Part shown: positions 24,690 through 32,254 of the stretch, in pieces
How positions within the stretch are numbered: the stretch's first letter is position 1
How the letters are laid out: each line of letters starts with the position of its first letter
NCBI GenBank assembly: GCA_007116035.1
Contig: SKJG01000032.1
Coordinates: 1-40,780, forward strand
Direction of reading: 5' to 3'
Origin: Thioalkalivibrio sp.
GTDB taxonomy: Bacteria > Pseudomonadota > Gammaproteobacteria > Ectothiorhodospirales > Ectothiorhodospiraceae
DNA: 40,780 nucleotides
The notes under the pieces: model-generated
What the model was told of the DNA's origin: nothing
Databases searched by the model: none
The model's input: only the letters and a program-made list of their open reading frames with translations
Program-made: the position numbers and the translations under genes

Positions 24690-26571
24690 GACACAACGCG
24701 AGACACGAAGCTTCGAGACCGAGGTCAGCCAACTGCTGCACCTGATGGTGCATGCACTGTATTCCAACCGCGAGATCTTCCTGCGGGAGCTCATCTCCAA
24801 TGCGGCCGATGCCTGCGACAAGCTGCGCTTCGAGGCCCTGGCCCAGCCGGATGCGATTAGCCAGCCAGCCCAGTTGACCATCGACGTCAGCGTCGACAAG
24901 GAGACCCGCCAGATCCGCATCACCGACAACGGGATCGGCATGTCGCGGGACGAGGTGGTCGCGAATATCGGCACCATCGCCCGTTCGGGCACGAAGGAGT
25001 TTGTGAGCCGCCTGACCGGGGACCAGAAGAAGGATGCGCAGTTGATCGGCCAGTTCGGCGTCGGGTTCTACTCGGCGTTTACCGTGGCCGACCGCGTGAC
25101 CCTGGAGACGCGCCGCGCCGATGCGCCCGAGGATGCCGCAGTGCGCTGGGAGTCCGAGGGCACCGGCAGTTACACGCTGGAGGACTGTTCGCGCGGGCTG
25201 CCGGGTACGGAGGTCACGCTGCACCTGAAGGAGGACGCCGACGAGTTCCTGGAGTCCTACCGGCTGCGCCATATCATCACCCGTTACTCCGACCACGTGG
25301 CCTTCCCGATCCGCATGCCGAAGGAGGACGACGACGGCAAGGCAACCGAGGAATGGGAGACCGTGAACCGCGCCAGCGCGCTGTGGACCCGCCCGAAAAG
25401 CGAGATCAGCGAAGAGGAATACCGCGAGTTCTACAAGCACGTGGCGCATGACTTCGAGGATCCCACTGCCTGGGTCCACAGCCACGTCGAGGGCCGCCAG
25501 CAGTACACGACGCTGTTCTACATCCCGAAGCGGGCGCCTTTCGATCTCTGGGACCGGGATCGCCGTCACGGCGTGAAGCTCTATGTGAAGCGCGTCTTCA
25601 TCATGGACGACGCCGATCAGATGCTGCCGAACTACCTGCGTTTCGTCCGTGGCGTGGTCGATTCCTCGGATCTGCCGCTGAACGTCTCCCGCGAGATCCT
25701 GCAGAGCAACCGGCTGGTGGACAGCATCCGCTCCGGGTCGGTAAAGAAGATCCTGGGGCTGCTCGATTCCATTGCGGAAAACGAGCCCGAGAAATACGCC
25801 GAAATCTGGACGAACTTCGGGCGGGTGCTGAAGGAAGGCCCCGGTGAGGATTATGCGAATCGGGAGTCGATCGCGAAGCTGTTGCGTTTCGCCAGCACGC
25901 AGAACAGCGACGACACCCAGAGCGTGTCCCTGGCCGAGTACAAGGGCAGGATGAAGGAGGGCCAGAAGGCGATCTACGTGGTGACCGCCGACAGCGCGGC
26001 CGCTGCCCGCAACAGCCCGCACCTGGAGGTCTTCCGCAAGCACGGCATCGAGGTGCTGCTGCTCTCGGACCGCGTGGACGAGTGGCTGCTGTCGCACCTC
26101 GACAGCTTTGACGGCACGCCGATCAAGTCGGTGGCCAAGGGCGATCTCGATCTCGACGAGGTGATCGGCAAGGACGAGCAGGAAGAAGGGGGGTCATCCG
26201 CGGCCAAGGACGATCTCGGCGACCTGGCCGAGCGCATCGGCAAGACCCTCGGCGACCGGGTGGAGAGCGTGCGTGCCTCGAAACGCCTGGTTGAGTCCCC
26301 GGCCTGCATCGTGCTGGGCGAGCACGAGATGGCACTGTACCTGCAGGAGTTGATGAAACAGGCCGGCCAGCCGACCTTTGGCAGCAAACCGGTACTCGAG
26401 GTGAACCCGGCACATCCGCTGGTGCAGCGCCTGAAGGAGGCGGATGGCGCGGCGTTCGACGACCTCGCCACCCTGCTGTTCGAACAGGCACTGTTGACCG
26501 AAGGCGGACAACTCGACGACCCGTCAGGATTCGTCGCGCGCCTCAACCGGTTATTGCTGAAGGCCGCCTGA
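24682..26571 (+). CDS. htpG: Chaperone HtpG (Hsp90)
   Basis: A 629-aa Hsp90-family ATP-dependent chaperone. Bergerat-fold motifs are [22 protein letters not shown] and [11 protein letters not shown]; the middle domain has [13 protein letters not shown]. It lacks the eukaryotic charged linker and MEEVD tail, as expected. Length is as in E. coli (624 aa). The coding start lies within the end of rlmJ, suggesting coupling. Confidence 0.98.
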   Translation: MTETQRETRSFETEVSQLLHLMVHALYSNREIFLRELISNAADACDKLRFEALAQPDAISQPAQLTIDVSVDKETRQIRITDNGIGMSRDEVVANIGTIARSGTKEFVSRLTGDQKKDAQLIGQFGVGFYSAFTVADRVTLETRRADAPEDAAVRWESEGTGSYTLEDCSRGLPGTEVTLHLKEDADEFLESYRLRHIITRYSDHVAFPIRMPKEDDDGKATEEWETVNRASALWTRPKSEISEEEYREFYKHVAHDFEDPTAWVHSHVEGRQQYTTLFYIPKRAPFDLWDRDRRHGVKLYVKRVFIMDDADQMLPNYLRFVRGVVDSSDLPLNVSREILQSNRLVDSIRSGSVKKILGLLDSIAENEPEKYAEIWTNFGRVLKEGPGEDYANRESIAKLLRFASTQNSDDTQSVSLAEYKGRMKEGQKAIYVVTADSAAAARNSPHLEVFRKHGIEVLLLSDRVDEWLLSHLDSFDGTPIKSVAKGDLDLDEVIGKDEQEEGGSSAAKDDLGDLAERIGKTLGDRVESVRASKRLVESPACIVLGEHEMALYLQELMKQAGQPTFGSKPVLEVNPAHPLVQRLKEADGAAFDDLATLLFEQALLTEGGQLDDPSGFVARLNRLLLKAA

Positions 26572-26586
26572 CCCCCCGCCCGACCC

Positions 26587-26660
26587 GTAGGAGCGACCTC
26601 TGGTCGCGATTGGGGCTGTGTGGCTGGGCCGGGCGGATCGCGGCTGGAAGCCGCTCCTAC
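26587..26660. repeat. Inverted pair of GTAG-type REP units (BIME)
   Basis: GTAGGAGCGACCTCTGGTCG (from 26587) faces GGCTGGAAGCCGCTCCTAC (ends 26660). Each is a hairpin with a GTAG foot, and together they also form a larger inverted repeat. They fill the gap between the convergent htpG and sohB stops and could act as a bidirectional terminator. Unlike the 160-bp elements, no TGATCATCAGG termini are present. Confidence 0.85.
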
Positions 26661-26681
26661 ATCGATCCTGCGCGGGTGGGT

Positions 26682-27677
26682 TTAGCGCTGGAGGAGGCGG
26701 TCCAGGGCCTGCTCGAAGGCGATGCCGATGCGTCGGCCCACGGCCTGCCGCCGGTTGAAGGTGACCTCGTAGAGTTCGTGCTCGCGGCTGAGTGCCATCA
26801 GCAAGTCGTCGCTGGTGCGCAGTTCATCGACCAGCTTGAGTTCCAGCGCCTGCTCGCCGTACCAGTGCTCGCCGGTGGCGAGGGTATCGAGATCCAGCTC
26901 GGCGCGGTAGCGCTGCAGGTAGGCTTTGAACAGGCCGTGGGTCTCCTCCAGTTCCTGCTGGAACTTCGCCCGGCCCTCGGGCGTGTTCTTGCCGAGGATG
27001 GTCAGGGTGCGCTTGTGCTGACCCGCCGTGAGCAGCTCGATATCGACGTCGTGACGCTTCAGCGGCCGATGGACGTTGGGTATCTGCGCCACCACCCCGA
27101 TTGAGCCGACCACGGCGAACGGCGCGGCCGCGATACGGTTGGCGACCGCCGCCATCAGATAGCCGCCGCTGGCCGCCACCCGATCGACGGCGACGGTGAG
27201 ATGCAGTCCGGCGTCGCGCAGGCGAGCCAGTTGGGCGGCTGCGAGGCCGTAGGAGGGTACCAGCCCACCCCCGCTCTCCAGGCAAAGCACAACGCGGTCG
27301 ACCTTCGGCCGGGCAATGGTGAGGATCGCGGAGATCTCCTCGCGCAGGTTATCGACCCGGGTGGCGCGGATGTCGCCATGAAAACGCAGCACGTAGATCC
27401 GTGGTTGCTCCTCGCGCCGCTCCCGGACGACCTGCTTGCGCTCGCGCTTGAAGTCCTTCATGTGCCGGCGTACGGCCCGCCAGCCGAGCACGCGCAGGCG
27501 CAGGATGCGCTCCATGTTCCGGTAGCGTTGGTTCAGGTGCTTCACGGTGAGCTGTTCTTCGCCCCGGCCCCGGCCCCGTTGGGCCATCGCGGCGATGCTG
27601 CCGAACACCAGCAGCGTCATCATCACAATGGTCAGACCCTTGGCCAGAAACAGCGCATATTCCTGCAGGAACTCCAT
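26682..27677 (-). CDS. sohB: Inner-membrane S49 protease SohB
   Basis: A 331-aa protease of the signal-peptide-peptidase family. One N-terminal membrane helix (FLAKGLTIVMMTLLVFGSIA) is followed by a charged linker and the S49 domain: VLRFHGDI, LCLESGGGLVPSYGLA, the nucleophile Ser in RVAASGGYLMA, the VGSIGVV segment and the general-base Lys probably in GQHKRTLTIL. The start at 27677 has GGGAGGAA upstream; the open frame extends 75 codons further but without a family match. Known role: degradation of membrane or periplasmic protein fragments. Confidence 0.93.
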   Translation of the reverse strand: MEFLQEYALFLAKGLTIVMMTLLVFGSIAAMAQRGRGRGEEQLTVKHLNQRYRNMERILRLRVLGWRAVRRHMKDFKRERKQVVRERREEQPRIYVLRFHGDIRATRVDNLREEISAILTIARPKVDRVVLCLESGGGLVPSYGLAAAQLARLRDAGLHLTVAVDRVAASGGYLMAAVANRIAAAPFAVVGSIGVVAQIPNVHRPLKRHDVDIELLTAGQHKRTLTILGKNTPEGRAKFQQELEETHGLFKAYLQRYRAELDLDTLATGEHWYGEQALELKLVDELRTSDDLLMALSREHELYEVTFNRRQAVGRRIGIAFEQALDRLLQR

Positions 27678-27757
27678 GCTTCCTCCCGTGTTGTTCGGAA
27701 CCCGCGAAGGACTCCCGGTATTCTCAGTTGGGGATATTACGCGTGAAGGGCGGGAAC

Positions 27758-28087
27758 GTGTCCGATTATGCAGACCAGCCGTGTGGGACTCCGGGCCCGA
27801 TGCAAGCTTCGGCGGGGCCGCGTGCCATCCGGTTTCGCGGTCGGGACACCCTGAGCCTGCGGCAGCTGGACGAGCTGAATCATGTGCCAAAGGGGACGAC
27901 ATTCCGGCGCTTCAAAGCCTGCAGGGCCGATCTCGTCGAGGGGCAAGACTTTTTCCGCCTCGATGCCGGCGAACATTCGCCCTTGCTGGACAGCCTGCGC
28001 GAAGAGGGGCGGATCTATCCGTCGAGCGTCCACGTGGTGCTGCTCACCGAATCCGGGTACCAGCGCCTGATGGGAGCCTCCTGCTAG
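27758..28087 (+). CDS. Small ORF6N-like putative DNA-binding protein
   Basis: A protein of about 109 aa. TLSLRQLDELNHVPKGTTFR, then VEGQDFFRLDAGEH and VVLLTESGYQRLMG, resembles the ORF6N/KilA-N-type fold found in phage antirepressors and regulators, with a predicted helix-turn-helix near residues 35-60. The family match is by eye. The start is unsure: GTG at 27758 with AAGGGCGGG upstream is called; TTG at 27728 or ATG at 27800 are possible. The last codons run into a 166-bp palindrome that supplies its TAG stop. No phage genes are nearby. Confidence 0.6.
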   Translation: MSDYADQPCGTPGPMQASAGPRAIRFRGRDTLSLRQLDELNHVPKGTTFRRFKACRADLVEGQDFFRLDAGEHSPLLDSLREEGRIYPSSVHVVLLTESGYQRLMGASC

Positions 28088-28248
28088 TGGGCCATGCGGA
28101 ACGTTCGGTATCCGATCGCGTCGTCAGACGCGCCGGCGCTGCGTTGGGCAGGTTTGAAATAGAGTGGCTATTCCTGCACTTGCCCGCCTTGCTCCGACGC
28201 GTCTGGCTGTGCTCCATCGTTACCGAACTTCCCGCATGGCCCACTAGC
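28083..28248. repeat. 166-bp near-perfect palindrome between convergent genes
   Basis: The left end GCTAGTGGGCCATGCGG (28083-28099) is matched exactly by the reverse complement of the right end (28232-28248). The arms stay alignable to the centre, with the inner stem GAAATAG / CTATTC around an AGTGG loop (about 28155-28172) and matched blocks GTTCGGTA and CAGACGCG. Its CTAG ends provide the TAG stop of the gene on each side (28085-28087 plus strand; 28244-28246 minus strand). No coding capacity. Most likely a MITE-like or REP-like hairpin element. Confidence 0.85.
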
Positions 28249-28819
28249 GCCCACGGCGTTTCTTGGCCAACTCGCGGAGGAGGGTTTCCTGTTCGTTGAA
28301 CGAGGGCTGCCGGCGGCGTTTGGTCGGGTCGAGGCTGCCCGATCCTTCGCGCGGTGCCGGGACATGCCCGGCGCGTTCGTTCTCCTTCAGCGCCTGGTAG
28401 TCGGCGAGGTCTCGGGTGATCGATTCCGCGTCTTGCTCGTCGGTGTAGCGACCGCGGTAATCCGTGGGCGGTTTCTTCCCTTTGCGCAGAAAGAGCTGCA
28501 TGCGGAGTTGCTTGTTGTAGGCAACCACCCTGCGGTCGATCCAGAAGAGATCGTGGACTGCCAGGGCAGCCAGGAGTGCCGACGGCAGCAGCCACCACCA
28601 GGCAGGGGCCAGCCAGGCCGCACCGGCGGTCAGCACACTCAGGACCAGGAATGCCGCGCCGCCACGGGGTTCGGCGAGGTAGAATCGGTGCAGGCCCAGT
28701 GGAAACAGGACCCACGCCGCATAGGCGCGGGTCCGGGAACGCATCTCGTTTGCCAGAATCGCATTGACGGCCTGGAGGCCGCCGCCTTCGAGGTTGAGTT
28801 TCTGCCAGGCTTTGCTCAT
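28244..28819 (-). CDS. TM2-like small membrane protein, unknown role
   Basis: A 191-aa protein. Residues about 25-95 hold two or three transmembrane segments (AYAAWVLFPLGLHRFYLAEP, then AAFLVLSVLTAGAAW and WWWLLPSALLAALAVHDLFW). The LGLHRFYLAEPRGG stretch resembles the TM2 domain motif (G-x-H-R-F-Y). The C-terminal 90 residues are charged and soluble, Lys/Arg-rich at the end. The start at 28819 is called because the much longer frame upstream is antisense to lysR. No function can be assigned. Its stop lies in the palindrome. Confidence 0.75.
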   Translation of the reverse strand: MSKAWQKLNLEGGGLQAVNAILANEMRSRTRAYAAWVLFPLGLHRFYLAEPRGGAAFLVLSVLTAGAAWLAPAWWWLLPSALLAALAVHDLFWIDRRVVAYNKQLRMQLFLRKGKKPPTDYRGRYTDEQDAESITRDLADYQALKENERAGHVPAPREGSGSLDPTKRRRQPSFNEQETLLRELAKKRRGR

Positions 28820-28948
28820 TGCTGCATCCGATTGCGGGTCGAGCACCCAGCATAACCCCGGGCTGAGTTGTCGCAGGGAAAGTCCGCCTGCTATTGCGGC
28901 CTTGCCGGGCTTGCTAGCATGCGGAGGATCATCCGGGGAAGCACGCCC

Positions 28949-29890
28949 ATGTCGGATCGGCGACTGCAGGTCTTTTTCACCGTGGCCCGGCTGCTCTCGT
29001 TCACGCGGGCGGCCGAAGTGCTGCACATGACCCAGCCCGCGGTCACCTTCCAGGTGCGCCAGCTGGAGGAGCAATTCGACACGCGCCTGTTCGATCGTAA
29101 CCACAACCGGGTCACGCTGACGGAGGCCGGACGCCTCGTGTTCCGCTACGCCGAGCGCATCTTCGAAACCTACTCGGAAATGGAAGCCGCGATGCGCGAG
29201 CTGAAGGGCGCGGTTGGGGGTGCTGTGGTACTGGGTGCGAGTACGACGGTCGCGGAGTACCTGCTGCCGACGCTGCTCGGCGCCTTCCTCCGCAGCCATC
29301 CCGAGGTGGGTATCAGCCTGCGGGTCGGCAACACCGAGGCGGTCGTGGCCATGGTGGAGGAGAGCGAGATCGACCTGGGTGTGGTCGAGGCCCCGGTCAG
29401 CAACCGGAACCTGATCGTGCAGCCCTGCCTGATCGACCATCTGCGCCTGATCGTCGCGCCCGACCATCGCCTGGCGAAACACAGAAAGGTCACGCTGCAC
29501 GATTTTCTCGACGAGCCCTTCGTATGTCGTGAGGAGGGTTCCGGGACGCGCGAGGTGATCATGGAATACCTGACCCGCCAGAGCTGCAGCCGCAACCGCC
29601 TCAATCTGTGCATGGAACTGGGCAGTCCGGAGGCGATCAAGGGGGCGGTGGCTGCCGGTATGGGCGTGTCCATCCTGTCGGAATCCGTGATCGCCAAGGA
29701 GGTCACGCTGAGCCATTTGGTGGCGATTCCTCTGGAGCCTCCGCTGGAGCGCCCGATTTCCCTGGTCCATGCGCGCCAGAAGTTTCGGGTGCCAACCCTG
29801 GAGGTTCTGCTGCGCTTCATCCGCGAGTACTGCACCCGCGATGTCCCCCCGGGAACCCCCTCCATACCCCACGGCAAGGAGACCACATGA
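28949..29890 (+). CDS. LysR-family transcriptional regulator
   Basis: A 313-aa regulator. The N-terminal winged helix reads LQVFFTVARLLSFTRAAEVL then MTQPAVTFQVRQLEEQFDTR, a textbook LysR HTH. The substrate-binding half (about 90-295) contains FVCREEGSGTREV and GSPEAIKGAVAAGMGVSILS, typical of the CysL/YeiE-like subgroup. The ligand is unknown. The ATG at 28949 fits the HTH start, with GGGGAAG upstream. The stop overlaps the next start (ATGA). It is divergent from the TM2-like gene, so the 129-bp gap may hold its own operator. Confidence 0.93.
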   Translation: MSDRRLQVFFTVARLLSFTRAAEVLHMTQPAVTFQVRQLEEQFDTRLFDRNHNRVTLTEAGRLVFRYAERIFETYSEMEAAMRELKGAVGGAVVLGASTTVAEYLLPTLLGAFLRSHPEVGISLRVGNTEAVVAMVEESEIDLGVVEAPVSNRNLIVQPCLIDHLRLIVAPDHRLAKHRKVTLHDFLDEPFVCREEGSGTREVIMEYLTRQSCSRNRLNLCMELGSPEAIKGAVAAGMGVSILSESVIAKEVTLSHLVAIPLEPPLERPISLVHARQKFRVPTLEVLLRFIREYCTRDVPPGTPSIPHGKETT

Positions 29891-30630
29891 AGAATTACTG
29901 CGTCGTACAACATACCTATTCGGAATTCCTGGGCCTGATAGAATCCCAGTTGGAGAAGAGAGATATCGGCTTTTCGTATCATCGGCCGTTTGTGGGCCAG
30001 GACATGCCCGGCTCGGCGGCGCAGTTCGATGGTCTGTGGCTGCTGGGTGGCGCATGGCCGCTCACGGACGAGGAGCACAACCCGCAGGTGCCGGACGAAC
30101 TGGCGCTGATCGATATCTTCCGTCGCTCCAACCGGCCGGTGATCGGTCTGGGCATGGGCGGTATGCTCGTCGCCCTGCAGGCAGGGGGCACGGCCCAGCC
30201 GGAGCCCGCCTATCGGGCCGAGTTCGTGACGGCGCACAAGACCCCTGCGGGGGCTGGCGACGCGCTCGCCGAAGCCGTGGATGGCCGCAAGGTGCTCGTG
30301 CTGGTGCATGGCAGCGTGGACTTGCCCGAAGGCCTGGAGCCCACATTGGTCGACGACGACGGGCATTGGCTTGCGGTGCGTCCGGACGGCCTGACCTACG
30401 GACTGCTGTTCCGCCCGGAAATGAAACCGGGCATGCTGGAAGATATCATCATGGAAGCCCGGCATAATCCGCCTCCGAACATGGGCGAACTGCTCGGCGA
30501 GGCCCGGATGGAGTGGCAAAACATGCAGGAGGTCACCAACCACGTCGTCGCGGGGCTGGTGACGGAACTGTCCCTGATGCAGGAACGGCGCAAGATGCCG
30601 GTGTTCAGCCTGAAACTGGAGACGGAATAA
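29887..30630 (+). CDS. Class-I glutamine-amidotransferase-like protein lacking catalytic residues
   Basis: A 247-aa protein whose order of motifs follows the GATase-1 fold: FDGLWLLGGAWPLTDEEHNP (oxyanion strand), PELALIDIF-type helix, RPVIGLGMGGMLVALQAGG (nucleophile elbow) and LTYGLLFRPEM (His/Glu). In active enzymes these read PVxGICLGHQ and VQFHPE. Here the nucleophile Cys is Gly89 and the catalytic His is Arg176; Glu178 remains. It is therefore probably a non-enzymatic ligand- or protein-binding homologue. About 65 extra helical residues follow the fold. Translationally coupled to the LysR gene, which suggests it modulates that regulator (inference). Confidence 0.8.
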   Translation: MKNYCVVQHTYSEFLGLIESQLEKRDIGFSYHRPFVGQDMPGSAAQFDGLWLLGGAWPLTDEEHNPQVPDELALIDIFRRSNRPVIGLGMGGMLVALQAGGTAQPEPAYRAEFVTAHKTPAGAGDALAEAVDGRKVLVLVHGSVDLPEGLEPTLVDDDGHWLAVRPDGLTYGLLFRPEMKPGMLEDIIMEARHNPPPNMGELLGEARMEWQNMQEVTNHVVAGLVTELSLMQERRKMPVFSLKLETE

Positions 30631-30643
30631 GTTGATCGCACCG

Positions 30644-31033
30644 ATGAATATGGCCCGCAAGAACAAGGCCTCGCGCGGCAAGGGCGGCGCCGCCGCACGG
30701 GTGGCCGAGATCGCCGGCAAGCTGCCCGAGGAGGAGTTGCGCACGCTGCTGCAGTTCTCCGAATTCCTGCTCGCCCAGGTGCCCGATGCCGCGGCGGCGG
30801 ATGCGCCGCTGCCGGAGCCCAAGCCGCTCCCGAGGCCTGCCGAGGAGTCGGTGATCAAGGCCATGCGCCGCCTGTCCGAGACCTATTTCATGCTCGATCG
30901 GGGTCCGCTGCTGAACGAGACCTCCGCGTTGATGGCCCAGCACGTGATGCAGGGCCGCAAGGCGGCGGAGGTGATTGACGACCTCGAGGCGGTGTTTTCG
31001 GCCCAGTACGAGCGGGTGCGGTCCTCCCAATGA
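30644..31033 (+). CDS. Conserved-looking small protein of unknown function
   Basis: A protein of 129 aa (125 to 133 depending on start). A basic N-terminus (ARKNKASRGKGG) is followed by an amphipathic helix LPEEELRTLLQFSEFLLAQV, a Pro/Ala/Glu-rich linker and a helical C-terminal domain with ESVIKAMRRLSETYFMLDR and ETSALMAQHVMQGRKAAEVI. The first helix resembles DUF2281-like antitoxin segments, but the match is weak. The ATG at 30644 is called; TTG at 30632 is better placed for the GGAG at the end of the previous gene. Its stop overlaps the perM start (ATGA). Confidence 0.72.
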   Translation: MNMARKNKASRGKGGAAARVAEIAGKLPEEELRTLLQFSEFLLAQVPDAAAADAPLPEPKPLPRPAEESVIKAMRRLSETYFMLDRGPLLNETSALMAQHVMQGRKAAEVIDDLEAVFSAQYERVRSSQ

Positions 31034-32169
31034 TCGAAGTGTTCCAGCGCTGGTATCACCGGCATTTCACCGATCCGCAGGTGGTGATCCTGGCTTTCCT
31101 GCTGCTCATCGGGTTTTTGCTGGTGATCCTCGCCGGACGCATCCTGGCTCCGCTGCTGGCGAGCCTCATCATCGCCTATCTGCTGGAAGGCGCGGTGGCG
31201 AAGCTGACGCAGCTCCGCATGCCGAGGCTGCTCGCGGTGATCATCGTGTTGCTGGGCTTCGTCGCGCTGGTGGCCGCGGCACTGTTCGGCCTGGTGCCGT
31301 TGATGTCGCAGCAGGTCACGCAACTGGTCAGGGAACTCCCGGTGATGATCTCCCAGGGCCAGGCGCTGCTGCTGCAGCTGCCGGAGCGATACCCGCAGGT
31401 CATCTCCGAGGAGCAGGTCTTCGACATCATGGGTGCGATCCGAGCCGAGGCCACCCAGTTCGGGCAGCAGGTGGTGAAGATCTCGCTGGCTTCGGCGCAG
31501 CACCTGGTGACGGTCGTGATCTATCTGATCGTCGTTCCGCTGATGGTCTTCTTCATGCTCAAGGACCGCGATGCGATCCTGAACTGGTTCATGGGCTTCA
31601 TGCCACGTGACCGGCATCTCGCCGGGCAGGTCTGGAACGAGGTGAACGTGAAGATCGCCAGCTACGTGCGCGGCAAGTTTCTCGAGATTCTGCTCGTCTG
31701 GGCGGTCAGCTTCATCACCTTCCACTGGTTCGGGCTGCAGTACGCGGTGCTGTTGTCATTCATGGTGGGAATCTCCGTGATCATTCCCTACATCGGCGCG
31801 GCCGTCGTCACCATCCCGGTGGCGCTGGTCGCCTATTTCCAGTTCGGCCTGTCCAGTGAGTTCGCCTGGGTGCTGATCGCCTATGGCGTCATCCAGTTTC
31901 TGGACGGCAACGTACTGGTGCCCTTGCTGTTTTCCGAAGTGGTCAACCTGCACCCCGTGGCGATCATCGCCGCGGTGTTCATCTTTGGCGGTATCTGGGG
32001 ACTGTGGGGGGTGTTCTTCGCGATCCCGCTGGCCACGCTGGTGCACGCCGTGTTGAAGTCCTGGCCCCGTCATGACCTGCCCGAGGAGCTGTCGCGAAAA
32101 GATCCGGGTGGCCCCAAGCCCAAGGGTGAAGAACAGGCGGATACGGCAACGGGTCCCAGCCAGGCGTGA
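31030..32169 (+). CDS. AI-2E/PerM-family membrane transporter
   Basis: A 379-aa protein with about eight transmembrane segments: two N-terminal helices (VILAFLLLIGFLLVILAGRI, LASLIIAYLLEGAVAKL), a soluble central region, and a C-terminal bundle with WAVSFITFHWFGLQYAVLLS, SVIIPYIGAAVVTIPVALVA and FLDGNVLVPLLFSEVVNLHP, the family signature. Family members include PerM and Na+/H+ antiporters; substrates are mostly unknown. The charged tail is cytoplasmic. Coupled to the preceding gene by an ATGA overlap. Confidence 0.93.
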   Translation: MIEVFQRWYHRHFTDPQVVILAFLLLIGFLLVILAGRILAPLLASLIIAYLLEGAVAKLTQLRMPRLLAVIIVLLGFVALVAAALFGLVPLMSQQVTQLVRELPVMISQGQALLLQLPERYPQVISEEQVFDIMGAIRAEATQFGQQVVKISLASAQHLVTVVIYLIVVPLMVFFMLKDRDAILNWFMGFMPRDRHLAGQVWNEVNVKIASYVRGKFLEILLVWAVSFITFHWFGLQYAVLLSFMVGISVIIPYIGAAVVTIPVALVAYFQFGLSSEFAWVLIAYGVIQFLDGNVLVPLLFSEVVNLHPVAIIAAVFIFGGIWGLWGVFFAIPLATLVHAVLKSWPRHDLPEELSRKDPGGPKPKGEEQADTATGPSQA

Positions 32170-32254
32170 CCGTTCGGGGGCAAAGGGATTCAAGCCCCTG
32201 TTCCGGGAGCCGTGGACCTGTCCGGTGCGCGGAATCCAATACAAGAGAGGATGC

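Noticed and set aside
24433-26097. 554-codon minus-strand frame over rlmJ/htpG
   Set aside because: Mirror frame of htpG; no motif, no start signals, and htpG is unambiguous.
28820-30055. N-terminal extension of the TM2-like gene to over 600 residues
   Set aside because: The extension is antisense to lysR and the GATase-like gene and has no domain; the family-like start is at 28819.
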